Shown: positions 27,613 to 36,567, counted from the first letter of the stretch. The stretch: 64,000 bases of DNA from Dakarella massiliensis (GCF_001182045.1 NZ_CVTY01000007.1:744001-808000), one strand, 5' to 3'. Translations and numbers: made by a program. The notes: generated from the sequence alone by a model not told the origin.

Positions 27613-29052
27613 TTACTCCTTTGTATGACGGTCGATGAACTGCTTCACGTCCTCCGTTTCAGGATCCATCACTTCACAGCGCTGCGGAAGGCTGAGAAGA
27701 TCGGCGCAGGAGGCGGAGATCGCAGGCACCGTGCCCGTCGCTTCGATAATCGTCTTCGAGAACTTCGCGGCCTGAGCCGTCTCGAGACACAGGCACTTTA
27801 CCCCCGGAAGACGCTTCTCGCGAGCCACCTTGAGACCGTCCGCGGTATGCGGGTCGATCATGACGCCGAGCCGCTCCCAGGTGTCGCGGATCGTGGCAAG
27901 ACGGTCCGCGTGGGTGCTCTTGCCCGCGGTGAAGCCTGAGGCAAGCACACGCTCCCAGAGTTCCCCGGTGAGGCGGAATTCGCCTTCCGTCGCCATCACG
28001 TGCCAGAGGCGCTTCAGCACCTCGGGGTCACGGCCAACGATATCGAAGATGAAGCGTTCAAAGTTCGACGCGCGGCTGATATCCATCGAGGGCGAGGAGG
28101 TGACATACGTATGCGCCGCGTCTCTCGGGTGATAAACACCGGTTTCAAAGAACTCAGTAAGGACATCATTTTCGTTTGTCGCGACGATGAGGCTCGCGAT
28201 CGGGAGCCCCATCTGCTTCGCGATCCATCCGGCGAGAACGTCGCCGAAGTTGCCGGACGGAACGGCAAACGAAATCGCCTCGCCCTTCTCGGCAGCCGCA
28301 AGCCACCCCTTGAAGTAATAGACCACCTGAGCGGCAACACGCGCCCAGTTGATGGAATTCACAGTGCCGATCGAATGCGCGGACTTGAACGCATGGTCGT
28401 TAGAGACCGCCTTCACGATGTCCTGCGCCTGATCGAACGTTCCGCGGACCGCGATATTGAAGATATTGGGGTCTTCAAGCGAATACATCTGGGCGCGCTG
28501 GAAGTCACTCATGCGGCCATAGGGGGAGAGCATAAAGACGCGAATCCCCTTCCGGCCCCGCATCGCGTATTCGGCAGCGGACCCGGTGTCGCCGGACGTA
28601 GCGCCGAGAATATTGAGAGTCTTCCCTTCACGCGCGAGGAGATGCTCGAAAAGCGCCCCGAGGTACTGCATCGCCATGTCTTTGAAGGCGAGCGTCGGGC
28701 CGTTCGAAAGCTCCAGAAGCCCGATCCCATCCTCAAGCCAGCGCACCGGCGTGATGTCCTTCGGGTCATCGCCCTCACGCGCGTTGCAGTAGGTCTTCTC
28801 GGTATAGGTCGAGCGGCAGATTTCCTTCAGCGCCGCCTCATCGATCCCGCTCGCGAAAAGCCGCAGCACCTCAAAGGCGAGGTCCGCGTACGGGAGCTTC
28901 CGCCAGGATTCGAGCGCCTCGGCTGTCACCTGCGGGTAGCTTTCCGGCATGAAGAGGCCGCCGTCAGACGCAAGCCCCCGAAGCACGATTTCATCATAGG
29001 ACGCCCCGGTCGATTCACCGCGGGTGGAGAGATAGCGGATATTGCTTGCCAT
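27613..29052 (-). CDS. thrC: Threonine synthase
   Basis: PLP enzyme that converts O-phosphohomoserine to threonine. The 479-residue protein is of the long proteobacterial class. It has an N-terminal YLSTRGE start, the PLP lysine in NGPTLAFKDMAMQ, the phosphate-binding GATSGDTGSAAEY, and VPSGNFGDVLAGW. It lies 12 nt after hom and shares its transcript. The typical hom-thrC-moeA order of Burkholderiales is kept, with mobB inserted. Confidence 0.96.
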   Translation of the reverse strand: MASNIRYLSTRGESTGASYDEIVLRGLASDGGLFMPESYPQVTAEALESWRKLPYADLAFEVLRLFASGIDEAALKEICRSTYTEKTYCNAREGDDPKDITPVRWLEDGIGLLELSNGPTLAFKDMAMQYLGALFEHLLAREGKTLNILGATSGDTGSAAEYAMRGRKGIRVFMLSPYGRMSDFQRAQMYSLEDPNIFNIAVRGTFDQAQDIVKAVSNDHAFKSAHSIGTVNSINWARVAAQVVYYFKGWLAAAEKGEAISFAVPSGNFGDVLAGWIAKQMGLPIASLIVATNENDVLTEFFETGVYHPRDAAHTYVTSSPSMDISRASNFERFIFDIVGRDPEVLKRLWHVMATEGEFRLTGELWERVLASGFTAGKSTHADRLATIRDTWERLGVMIDPHTADGLKVAREKRLPGVKCLCLETAQAAKFSKTIIEATGTVPAISASCADLLSLPQRCEVMDPETEDVKQFIDRHTKE

Positions 29053-29064
29053 GTTGTCCTCTTA

Positions 29065-30372
29065 TTAATTCAGTTCTTCTTTGCGAAGGAGAACGATCTT
29101 GCCGGTCACGCAGTCAAGCGCCTCGATCCGGCGAATCGCTTCCTGAACGGCCGCTTCCCAGGCGGTGTGCGTCATCAGGACGATTGAGGTCGACCCCTGG
29201 CCCGCGACCGCTTCCTTCTGAATGAGGGACTCGATACTGATCCCCATATCCGCGAAGACGCGGCTCACGTCGGCGAGCGTGCCGGGGCTGTCCGTCACGC
29301 CGATACGGAGGTAGTAGGAGCAGACCGTCTCACCCATCGGGAGCACATCGACATTCTCGATCTTTCGCTTGTAGCCGAGCACCGGGACCTGGTGGTTGGA
29401 GGACACGCCGATCATGCGGACCACGTCCACGATATCCGCGATCATCGCGGAGGCGGTGGGTTCTGATCCCGCGCCCGGGCCGTAGTAGAGGGTGGAGCCC
29501 ACGGCGTCGCCCTTCACTTCAACGGCGTTTGTCACGCCGCCCACGTGGGCGAGAAGACGCCGCTCAGGTACGAGCGTCGGATGGACACGGAGCTCAATCC
29601 CTGTCCCGCGCCGCTTCGTGATGCCGAGCAGCTTCACGCGGTAGCCAAGCTGATCCGCGAACTCGATATCCACGTTCTGCAGATCGCGGATCCCTTCGAT
29701 ATAGGCCTTATCAAACGAAATCGGGCCGCCGAACGCGATCGAGGAAAGGATCGAGATCTTGTGGGCCGCGTCGATGCCGTCAATATCAAACGAAGGATCG
29801 GCCTCCGCGTAGCCAAGCTTCTGCGCCTTGGAGAGCGCCTCAGCGAACGAAATCTTCTCCTTCCGCATGCTCGTGAGAATGAAGTTTGAGGTGCCGTTGA
29901 TGATGCCGACCACCGACTGAATGCGGTTCGCGACGAGCGACTCACGCATTGCCTTGATGATCGGGATGCCGCCAGCGACCGAGGCCTCAAAGGCGACGAT
30001 CACGCCCTTCTTCGCCGCGGCGTCAAAGATTTCGTCCCCGTGCTGCGCGAGGAGCGCCTTGTTCGCGGTGACGACGTGCTTCCCCGCCTCAATCGCGGCG
30101 AGGATATAGGAGCGCGCGGGTTCGATTCCGCCCATCGCCTCAACCGCGATCGCGATCTCGGGATCCTCCACGATTTCATGCCAGTCAATGCCGAGCGACC
30201 CCACGAGCGGGACGAGGTCAGAACGGTTCTCGGGGTGACGGCACGTCACATACTTCACTTCGATCCTTGCGCCGGCTCGCGCGCTGATCTGCTCCTGATT
30301 GCGGTTAAGCACCCGGCAGACACCGCCGCCGACGGTTCCTGCGCCGGCCAGACCGATTTTCACTGAATCCAT
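29065..30372 (-). CDS. hom: Homoserine dehydrogenase
   Basis: NAD(P)H-dependent reduction of aspartate semialdehyde to homoserine for threonine and methionine synthesis. It is a monofunctional enzyme of 435 residues. A Rossmann fold opens the chain (KIGLAGAGTVGGGV), the catalytic domain carries GIINGTSNFIL and AEADPSFDIDGIDAAHK, and a C-terminal ACT domain (about 350-435, YYLRIGVTDSPGTLADVS) is the likely site of threonine feedback control. GGAG lies 9 nt upstream of the ATG. It is first in a six-gene minus-strand run. The 263-bp gap to phoH must hold both divergent promoters. Confidence 0.96.
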   Translation of the reverse strand: MDSVKIGLAGAGTVGGGVCRVLNRNQEQISARAGARIEVKYVTCRHPENRSDLVPLVGSLGIDWHEIVEDPEIAIAVEAMGGIEPARSYILAAIEAGKHVVTANKALLAQHGDEIFDAAAKKGVIVAFEASVAGGIPIIKAMRESLVANRIQSVVGIINGTSNFILTSMRKEKISFAEALSKAQKLGYAEADPSFDIDGIDAAHKISILSSIAFGGPISFDKAYIEGIRDLQNVDIEFADQLGYRVKLLGITKRRGTGIELRVHPTLVPERRLLAHVGGVTNAVEVKGDAVGSTLYYGPGAGSEPTASAMIADIVDVVRMIGVSSNHQVPVLGYKRKIENVDVLPMGETVCSYYLRIGVTDSPGTLADVSRVFADMGISIESLIQKEAVAGQGSTSIVLMTHTAWEAAVQEAIRRIEALDCVTGKIVLLRKEELN

Positions 30373-30635
30373 GAGTTAAAGCTCCCTGCTTATTTTGAGA
30401 GTAACGCCATCCGCCCGTTATTCACCGCGATCCGATAGGATGACCGCGCCCGAGCGCTGCTTATTTTTTTCTGCAGCGGCAATTTGAAAATCGTACCAAA
30501 TATCAAGACCTATAGAAAACCAGAGGGCGGGCTTCGGATCCCGGATATGCGATTTTTTTTTCGGGAGTTCACACAGCTGTCAATTCACGGCGTTATATTG
30601 GTCAGTGATACAGACACGCAAATATGAGGAAAACT

Positions 30636-32393
30636 ATGCCTCTGCCGGCTTCCCCGAAAGTTCCGGGCGACATGCTCGCCGACTATCAGAGTGAAAATGA
30701 CCTGCCGCTGAAGACTCCGCCGAAGGCGGAAACCCCGGCCGCAGAAAAGCAGCCGAAGAGGCGCCGCCGCGAGAAGGCACCCGCCGAGGCGCTCGAAATG
30801 GCAGCGCCCGCCGCCGCGGTCACTGAAAAGAAATCTGCCGCGTCCCGCCGTAAGAAGGCGGCCGGGAAAGCAGCCGCCCAGGCCGCCCGCAAGGCTGAAA
30901 CCGCCGCGGCTCCGAAGGTTCAGCCGCCGATCACGCTGGGCACTCCTTCTGAAACGAAGCTCCCGTCGCTTCGCCGCGGCCGCGCGCTTCCGGATCCGAA
31001 GATGCCCCGCATGTTCGCGCTCGACACGAATGTGCTCCTCCACGATCCGACCTGCCTCTTCCGGTTTGAGGAGCATGACGTCTTCATTCCGCTCACCGCG
31101 CTTGAGGAACTTGACCGCCATAAGACCGGCATGAGCGACATCGCGCGTAACGCGCGCCAGGTTTCCCGCACAATCGATCAGCTGATGGAAGCGACCGGGA
31201 ACCCCGATCTCTCAGAAGGCCTTCCGCTTTCCGCCCTAGGAAACCGCGAGGCGAAGGGAAAGCTCTACTTCCAGACTGGACGCCTGAATGTCGAACTCCC
31301 GCTCCCCTCGGATCTGAAGACCGGGTCCGGCGACAACGCGATTCTCTCTTCGGTTCTTGGCATCACCTCGGTCCTCAAGGACCACGTCGTGATCCTTGTG
31401 TCGAAAGACATTAATATGAGGATCAAGGCCGCGACGATCGGTCTCCCCGCAGAAGACTATTTCAACGACAAGACGATCGACGACTCGGACCTCCTCTATA
31501 GCGGTAAGCTCTCGCTCCCCGGGAACTTCTGGGAAACGCACGCGAAGGGGATGAAATCCTGGCAGAAGGACGGCTTCACCTGGTACCGGGTGAAGGGGCC
31601 GCTTGTTCCCCAGATGCTCGTGAACGAATTCGTCTATTCGGAAAGCGCTCAAGGGGGCTTTGAAGGCATTGTGAGCTCGGTCGACCGCGATGAAGCGGTG
31701 TTCCGGTCACTCAAGAACTACACGACCCCGAAGAATAACGTCTGGGGCATCACCGCGAGGAACAGCGAACAGAACTTCGCGCTGAACCTCCTCATGAACC
31801 CCGAGATTGACTTCGTATCGCTCCTCGGTCAGGCCGGCACCGGCAAAACGCTCCTCACGCTTGCCGCGGCTCTCACGCAGACGCTTGATGAACGCCGGTA
31901 CTCGGAAATCATCTTCACCCGCGCGACGGTCTCGGTAGGCGAAGAGATCGGTTTCCTCCCCGGCACGGAAGAAGAGAAGATGGTGCCCTGGATGGGGGCG
32001 CTGGAAGATAACCTCGAAGTGCTGAACCACACGGATGCCTCCTCCGGCACCTGGGGTCACGACACGGCGCAGGACATCATCCGCTCCCGGATCCGCGTGA
32101 AGTCGATGAGCTTCATGCGCGGCCGCACGTTCCTCAACCGCTTCCTCATTATCGATGAGGCGCAGAACCTGTCTCCGAAGCAGATGAAGACTCTTATCAC
32201 GCGAGCCGGCCCCGGCACGAAGATCGTCTGCATGGGGAACATCGCGCAGATCGATACGCCGTACCTCACAGAGGGGAGCTCAGGCCTCACCTACGTTGTC
32301 GATAAATTCAAGGGCTGGGCGCACGCGGGCCACATCACGCTGCAGCGCGGCGAACGGAGCCGCCTCGCGGACTTCGCGTCCTCGGTCCTCTGA
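30636..32393 (+). CDS. PIN domain-PhoH family ATPase with basic N-terminal extension
   Basis: Putative ribonuclease-helicase of the PhoH2 type. In actinobacterial relatives the PIN-PhoH fusion unwinds and cuts RNA; that activity is inferred here. Residues 1-115 are a Lys/Arg/Ala/Pro-rich extension (KRRRREKAP, SRRKKAAGKAAAQ) probably disordered and nucleic-acid binding. A PIN domain follows from about residue 126 (MFALDTNVLLHDP, Asp130; LEELDRHK). The PhoH domain has Walker A GQAGTGKT (398-405) and Walker B FLIIDEAQNL. The ATG at 30636 is preferred (GAGGA 5 nt upstream) over the one at 30624, which has no ribosome-binding site. Length 585. Confidence 0.9.
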   Translation: MPLPASPKVPGDMLADYQSENDLPLKTPPKAETPAAEKQPKRRRREKAPAEALEMAAPAAAVTEKKSAASRRKKAAGKAAAQAARKAETAAAPKVQPPITLGTPSETKLPSLRRGRALPDPKMPRMFALDTNVLLHDPTCLFRFEEHDVFIPLTALEELDRHKTGMSDIARNARQVSRTIDQLMEATGNPDLSEGLPLSALGNREAKGKLYFQTGRLNVELPLPSDLKTGSGDNAILSSVLGITSVLKDHVVILVSKDINMRIKAATIGLPAEDYFNDKTIDDSDLLYSGKLSLPGNFWETHAKGMKSWQKDGFTWYRVKGPLVPQMLVNEFVYSESAQGGFEGIVSSVDRDEAVFRSLKNYTTPKNNVWGITARNSEQNFALNLLMNPEIDFVSLLGQAGTGKTLLTLAAALTQTLDERRYSEIIFTRATVSVGEEIGFLPGTEEEKMVPWMGALEDNLEVLNHTDASSGTWGHDTAQDIIRSRIRVKSMSFMRGRTFLNRFLIIDEAQNLSPKQMKTLITRAGPGTKIVCMGNIAQIDTPYLTEGSSGLTYVVDKFKGWAHAGHITLQRGERSRLADFASSVL

Positions 32394-32410
32394 TCAGACT
32401 CTTCACCCAT

Positions 32411-32446
32411 AAAAAATCCCGGATCCAGAAAGATCCGGGATTTTTT
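32411..32446. terminator. Bidirectional terminator between phoH and the DUF456 gene
   Basis: Perfect 15-bp stem with A6/T6 ends (AAAAAATCCCGGATC and its complement) and a 6-nt loop. It is placed 17 bp after the phoH stop. On the minus side it lies about 19 bp beyond the stop of the restored DUF456 frame (32465). Confidence 0.9.
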
Positions 32447-32562
32447 ATCCTCACTGCCGTTTCGTTACGGCTGCGGCGCCGCGGGCTGTGTGGCAGGCGC
32501 CGCGGGAGCTGGAGCGGGCTTAGGTGTCGAGGCTGCGTCCGGGTTCTTCATCTGCGACGCAG

Positions 32563-33327
32563 TCACCTGCGGGAAGTCATTAGACGGCGCGGGAGCCGCA
32601 GGCGCGGGAGCCGCAGGCGCGGGAGCCCCGCAGGCGCGGCGTCCGACGGAGCGGCATCCACAGCGGGAGACGAAGCGTCGTCAGAACTCTTCGACCTCTG
32701 ACCCTGCGGCACTTCCACGATCCGGCCTCGCTCAGAAGGCTGTCCCGGATGGCCTTCAAGGGGCGCTGCCCCATTCGGCGCCTGCGGGACCACGGCGGCA
32801 GAGGAGGCAGCCGCGCTTGAGCCCCCGAAGAAACTCGTGATGCCGGAGTTCGTCACGATCGAGAAAAGGACAATACCCACCATGATGAACGCGAGCGCGA
32901 TCTTCACACCGATACCGACCGCCATCCCGATCCAGGTGGCGAGACCCACGGTTCCCGCCTTCAGCATGTCGCGGCCCGCCATGATTTCACCGATCACCGC
33001 GCCGATCAGCGGGAAGAAGACAATGCCCCAGATCCCGGTAACCAGCCCCACCACGGTGCCGATCACAGCGCCCCAGAGGCCGGCGCGGCTCGCGCCCGCC
33101 CGCTTCGCGCCGAGAATCTGCGCGAGGATATCGATGCCGATACCGACCGCGGCAAGCAGCGCGAGAATCACAACCGCCGTCACCGAGATCAGCTCATAGC
33201 CGCTCGCCCAGCCGATCAGCCAGCTGCCGGCAAAAATGATCGGCAGTCCCGGAATCGCGGGGATCACGGTTCCGGCGAGACCCACAGCGATAAGGGCGAG
33301 AGCCCCGAGATACAGTAGGTATTCCAT
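32563..33327 (-). CDS. DUF456 membrane protein, C-terminal tail frameshifted
   Basis: Inner-membrane protein of unknown function. The first 165 residues are five or six hydrophobic segments with the DUF456 pattern (GLAGTVIPAIPGLPIIFAG near the start; FFPLIGAVIGE). After about residue 170 comes a hydrophilic Ala/Pro/Ser-rich tail. The present frame ends in an odd run of Leu/Arg/Pro (GLPRLRLPRLRLPRR) at codon 254. Removing two bases in the C4 tract at 32626-32629 restores an Ala/Pro-rich frame that runs on to a stop at 32465-32467, just before the terminator. The gene thus looks recently frameshifted or phase-variable. It starts 12 nt after dnaB ends. Confidence 0.8.
   Translation of the reverse strand: MEYLLYLGALALIAVGLAGTVIPAIPGLPIIFAGSWLIGWASGYELISVTAVVILALLAAVGIGIDILAQILGAKRAGASRAGLWGAVIGTVVGLVTGIWGIVFFPLIGAVIGEIMAGRDMLKAGTVGLATWIGMAVGIGVKIALAFIMVGIVLFSIVTNSGITSFFGGSSAAASSAAVVPQAPNGAAPLEGHPGQPSERGRIVEVPQGQRSKSSDDASSPAVDAAPSDAAPAGLPRLRLPRLRLPRRLMTSRR
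32586..32632. repeat. 15-bp tandem repeat (3 copies, one with a 2-bp insertion)
   Basis: Two exact copies of GGCGCGGGAGCCGCA (32586-32600 and 32601-32615) are followed by a third of 17 bp (32616-32632) in which CC has become CCCC. A partial fourth start (GGCGCGG) follows. The repeat encodes Ala/Pro units in the DUF456 tail when in frame. Confidence 0.92.
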
Positions 33328-33339
33328 GTCTTCCTATCC

Positions 33340-34764
33340 TTAGGCAGGTTCCTGCATGTCGTCCGGCACATAGCCTTCGGGCACCTCTGCCCGGTTTTCG
33401 AACGACGTGTACTTCCCGTTGAACGTAAGCTTCACGGTCCCCACAGGGCCGTTACGCTGCTTGCCGATGATCACTTCGGCGAGCATCGGATCGGATTCCT
33501 TGTTGTAAACCCAATCGCGATAAATAAACATGATGACGTCAGCGTCCTGTTCGATAGCGCCCGACTCGCGAAGGTCGGACATCACAGGGCGCTTGTCGGG
33601 GCGGCCGTCAACCGAGCGGTTTAGCTGGGAAAGCGCAATCACGGGAACGCGGAGTTCCTTTGCGAGGCTCTTCAGGCCGCGGGAAATTTCAGAAATCTCG
33701 GTCGCGCGGTTTTCTTCGCGGCGGCTGGAGCTGCCGCCCATCAGCTGCAGGTAGTCGACCACGATGAGGCCGAGCTGCCCGGTCTGCGCCATGAGGCGCC
33801 GGGCGCGGCTTCGGAGCGAGGTGACGCTGAGCGCCGGCGTGTCATCGATATAAAGCGGCGCCTTTTCCATATCGGCGACCGCGGTCGTGAACCGATCCCA
33901 GTCGCCACCCTCATCAAGACGGCCCTTGCGGACCTTCTGCGCGTCAAGGCGCCCGTGCGAGCAGATGAGTCGCATCGCGAGCTGCTCGCCGCTCATTTCC
34001 ATGGAGAACACGGCAACCGGCCAGCTGTTATCGCCCGCCATCGCGACATGCTCCGCGATATTCAGCGCGAGCGCGGTCTTACCCATCGAGGGGCGGCCGG
34101 CGATGATGATGAGGTCGCCAGGCTGCATGCCGGACGTCTGCTGATCGAGGTACCGGTACCCGGTCGAGACACCGGTGACATCGTTCGCTGACTTCGTTCG
34201 GTAGCGCTCCGCGACGATATCGGAGACGTTCGCCGCGAGTTTATTGAGTCTCACGAAGCCTTTGTTCCCGCGGTCCGCGCTTTCATTGATCTGGAGAACC
34301 AGTTTCTCCGCGTCATCAATGATGTCCTTCGTCTCGCGGCCTTCAGGAGCGAGAGCAGACGCGGCGATCGTGTCTGCGGCGGACACGAGCTGCCGCAGCA
34401 TCGAGCAGTCGCGCACAATTTCCGCGTAAGTCCGGATGTTCCCGGCGCCAAGCGAATTGCTTGTCAGCGCGTTGAGGTACGGGCGGCCGCCCGCGGCATC
34501 CGACCGCCCCGAGCGCTCGAGCTCGTTATAGACCGTGATCACGTCCGCAGGCTCACCCCGGAGGTGCAGCGCCGCGATAGCGTCAAAAATCACGCGGTGG
34601 TCGGCCCGGTAGAAATCCTCAGCCGTAATAATGTCGGAGATCTGGTCAAACGCCTGGGTGTTCAGCATCAGACCGCCGAGAATCGTCTGTTCACTCTCGA
34701 CAGAATGCGGCGGAACACGGACAGAATTCGCAGGAAGATCAGAACTGGAAAAAGGATCAGGCAT
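33340..34764 (-). CDS. dnaB: Replicative DNA helicase DnaB
   Basis: Hexameric 5'-3' helicase at the replication fork. The N-terminal primase-interaction domain (about 12-125, PPHSVESEQTILGGLML) is followed by the RecA-like motor with Walker A GRPSMGKTA, DYLQLM (Walker B) and the H4-type ALSQLNRSVD. The start is the ATG at 34764 (MPDPFSSS, 474 residues), with GGAG 9 nt upstream. ATGs further upstream lack ribosome-binding sites. A terminator separates it from the S6 operon, so it should have its own promoter in the 120-bp gap; TATTAT-like sequence is present but no clear -35. Confidence 0.97.
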   Translation of the reverse strand: MPDPFSSSDLPANSVRVPPHSVESEQTILGGLMLNTQAFDQISDIITAEDFYRADHRVIFDAIAALHLRGEPADVITVYNELERSGRSDAAGGRPYLNALTSNSLGAGNIRTYAEIVRDCSMLRQLVSAADTIAASALAPEGRETKDIIDDAEKLVLQINESADRGNKGFVRLNKLAANVSDIVAERYRTKSANDVTGVSTGYRYLDQQTSGMQPGDLIIIAGRPSMGKTALALNIAEHVAMAGDNSWPVAVFSMEMSGEQLAMRLICSHGRLDAQKVRKGRLDEGGDWDRFTTAVADMEKAPLYIDDTPALSVTSLRSRARRLMAQTGQLGLIVVDYLQLMGGSSSRREENRATEISEISRGLKSLAKELRVPVIALSQLNRSVDGRPDKRPVMSDLRESGAIEQDADVIMFIYRDWVYNKESDPMLAEVIIGKQRNGPVGTVKLTFNGKYTSFENRAEVPEGYVPDDMQEPA

Positions 34765-34883
34765 CAGATTGCGCTCCATAGAGGCCGGAAAGGAGCAAGC
34801 GGGCCCCATGATGCAAAACGCCCTCTGAAACACTTTTCAGAAAGACGAAAGCGGGTTAAATAATAACAGTAAAGCAAGAAGGG

Positions 34884-34919
34884 AAAAAAATAGGCCTCCT
34901 TTCGGAAGCCTATTTTTTT
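34884..34919 (-). terminator. Terminator of the rpsF-priB-rpsR-rplI operon
   Basis: Twelve-base arms AAAAAAATAGGC / GCCTATTTTTTT with an inner TCC/GGA extension. On the minus strand the run ends in seven T residues. It lies about 55 bp after the rplI stop. Confidence 0.88.
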
Positions 34920-34972
34920 CTCCGACAGAATCCCCTTGCGGAGGCTCTGTCAGGAGTCGGACGTTCCGGAGA

Positions 34973-35422
34973 TTACTCTTCGGCGACGACCTGAACCGTG
35001 ATGTCAGCGGTGATGTCGGAGAGCAGAGCGATCGTGATCGGGTACTCGCCAACAGCCTTGATCATGCCGAGCGGCGTGCGGACCTGGCTCTTCTTGATCG
35101 TGAAGCCAAGCTTATCCACGGCTTCAGCGATGTCGGAGTTGGTCACGGAACCGAACAGACGGCCGTCAACACCAGCCTTGGAGGCGATGGTAACGGTGGC
35201 ACCATTCAGCTTTTCCTGGAGAGCCTGGGCATTGGCCAGACGCTCAGCCTGAGCCTTCTCGAGGTCAGCGCGACGGGTTTCGAACTCGGCGATAGCGGCC
35301 TTGGTGGCGCGCTTGGCGTGACCCTGGGGGATCAGGAAGTTGCGGCCGTAGCCGTCCTTGACCTTGACCACATCGCCCAGATTGCCGAGGTGATGAATGT
35401 TTTCAAGCAGAATAACTTGCAT
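34973..35422 (-). CDS. rplI: 50S ribosomal protein L9
   Basis: Large-subunit protein, 149 residues, with the standard two-domain layout. The N-terminal domain is [34 protein letters not shown], a long central helix rich in Ala/Glu/Arg follows, and the C-terminal rRNA-binding domain ([15 protein letters not shown]) closes the chain. It is the last gene of the rpsF-priB-rpsR-rplI operon, 18 nt after rpsR, and is followed by a strong terminator. Confidence 0.98.
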   Translation of the reverse strand: MQVILLENIHHLGNLGDVVKVKDGYGRNFLIPQGHAKRATKAAIAEFETRRADLEKAQAERLANAQALQEKLNGATVTIASKAGVDGRLFGSVTNSDIAEAVDKLGFTIKKSQVRTPLGMIKAVGEYPITIALLSDITADITVQVVAEE

Positions 35423-35440
35423 GTCGATATCTCCCCGGGA

Positions 35441-35713
35441 TTACTGATTGTCGGTGTAGGGAAGGAGGGCGAGGAAGCGGGCACGCTTGATCGCGGTATC
35501 GAGCTGGCGCTGGTAGATCGCCTTCGTGCCGGTCAGACGGGCGGGCATGATCTTGCCATTTTCCTGGATGAAATCGCGCAGCGTGTCGATATCCTTGTAA
35601 TCAATCTGCTCAACGTGAGCAGCGGTAAAGCGGCAGAACTTCTTCCGCTTGAAGAGGGCATTGCCCTGGGAGGGACGGCGGTTGCCGGTACGACCCTTGG
35701 AACCAAAAGCCAT
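35441..35713 (-). CDS. rpsR: 30S ribosomal protein S18
   Basis: Small-subunit protein that binds 16S rRNA as a heterodimer with S6. The 90-residue chain has the conserved core [43 protein letters not shown] written here as one continuous family block from about residue 38 to the C-terminus. A basic N-terminal extension ([16 protein letters not shown]) precedes it and is longer than in E. coli. It lies 9 nt after priB. Confidence 0.97.
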   Translation of the reverse strand: MAFGSKGRTGNRRPSQGNALFKRKKFCRFTAAHVEQIDYKDIDTLRDFIQENGKIMPARLTGTKAIYQRQLDTAIKRARFLALLPYTDNQ

Positions 35714-35722
35714 TTTGAACTC

Positions 35723-36007
35723 CTAACTGAATTCCGTTATGTAAACAATGAGGCGCTGTGTGCGGCTCGAGCGAGGGGTGATGTACCCTTTGAGGGTTAT
35801 CCTAGCGGGAAGCGGAAGCTGATAGAGCTTTGCCGCTACCTCTCCGTATGCGACCACCAGGGTTTCGAAATTGAGGCGGCGCGTGCCGCCTGCTTCCCGG
35901 ACTTCGCCCGAGTGGTGAAGAATGCCTTCAAAAACCTGCAGTCCGGACGGTGTGAATCTCGGCTCTTCGGAGCGGATGATTTCGCCGTCAAGGACCAGCT
36001 CATTCAT
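35723..36007 (-). CDS. priB: Primosomal replication protein PriB
   Basis: OB-fold single-strand DNA binding protein that cooperates with PriA to restart stalled forks. At 94 residues it is SSB-like (LDGEIIRSEEPRFTPSGL, then LNFETLVVAYGEVAAKL). Its place between rpsF and rpsR is diagnostic for PriB in beta- and gammaproteobacteria. It lies 35 nt after rpsF. Confidence 0.92.
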   Translation of the reverse strand: MNELVLDGEIIRSEEPRFTPSGLQVFEGILHHSGEVREAGGTRRLNFETLVVAYGEVAAKLYQLPLPARITLKGYITPRSSRTQRLIVYITEFS

Positions 36008-36042
36008 GTCTGGCAGTCCTCTTTAAAGCGCCTCTAGCCGAA

Positions 36043-36483
36043 TTACTCGGCGTCCTGAACGTCGGATTCCTCGTCTGCAGCTTCGTCGGAAGCGTCATCA
36101 GACTTGTGGGAAGCCTTGCTGTTCGTGCGAGCGGCCACGGCAGCCTTCTTGGCCTCTTCCTTCTCGACAACCTTCATCATCGGGGAGGGAGCGGTTTCGG
36201 CGTGCTTCGTCTTCACCACGAGTTGGCGCAGAATGGCGTCGTTGAAACGGAAATTGTTTTCGATGTCGGCGAGCGTGGCGTCAGAGCACTCCACGTTCAG
36301 GAGAACATAATGAGCCTTGACCAGCTTCTGGATCGGGTAGGCGAGCTGACGACGGCCCCAATCCTCGATACGTTCAATCTTTCCACCCTGTTCGAGAACA
36401 AGGTTCTTGTAGCGTTCGATCATCGCCGGAACCTGTTCAGACTGATCAGGATGCACGATGATGCAGATTTCGTAATGACGCAT
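36043..36483 (-). CDS. rpsF: 30S ribosomal protein S6
   Basis: Small-subunit protein that pairs with S18. It begins [19 protein letters not shown] and shows [22 protein letters not shown]. The C-terminus is an extended acidic tail ([18 protein letters not shown]) comparable to the glutamylated tail of E. coli S6; no RimK is in the window. It has 146 residues. AAGGAGG lies just upstream of the ATG but is predicted to pair with an upstream CCTTGC (see the leader entry). Confidence 0.97.
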   Translation of the reverse strand: MRHYEICIIVHPDQSEQVPAMIERYKNLVLEQGGKIERIEDWGRRQLAYPIQKLVKAHYVLLNVECSDATLADIENNFRFNDAILRQLVVKTKHAETAPSPMMKVVEKEEAKKAAVAARTNSKASHKSDDASDEAADEESDVQDAE

Positions 36484-36540
36484 TGATCCTCCTTGCGGAA
36501 AAAACCGCCCAGGGCGTCTCCCGGTGCGGCAAGGACTAAC
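36484..36540 (-). promoter_or_regulatory. Candidate S6:S18-binding mRNA leader of rpsF
   Basis: On the minus strand CCTTGC (36534-36529) can pair with GCAAGG (36496-36491). The latter overlaps the Shine-Dalgarno AAGGAGG (36494-36488), so the stem would hide the start site. An inner GC-rich stem-loop with CCG-containing unpaired bases lies between. S6:S18 leader motifs at this position are known in many bacteria; assignment here rests on position and folding by eye. A TAAAAT hexamer just upstream is a possible -10. Confidence 0.45.
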
Positions 36541-36567
36541 GAGAAAACGGTCATTTTACTCTAAAAA

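Noticed and set aside
32586..32632. CRISPR-like repeat
   Set aside because: Direct 15-bp repeats with no spacers, inside coding sequence; no cas genes anywhere in the window.
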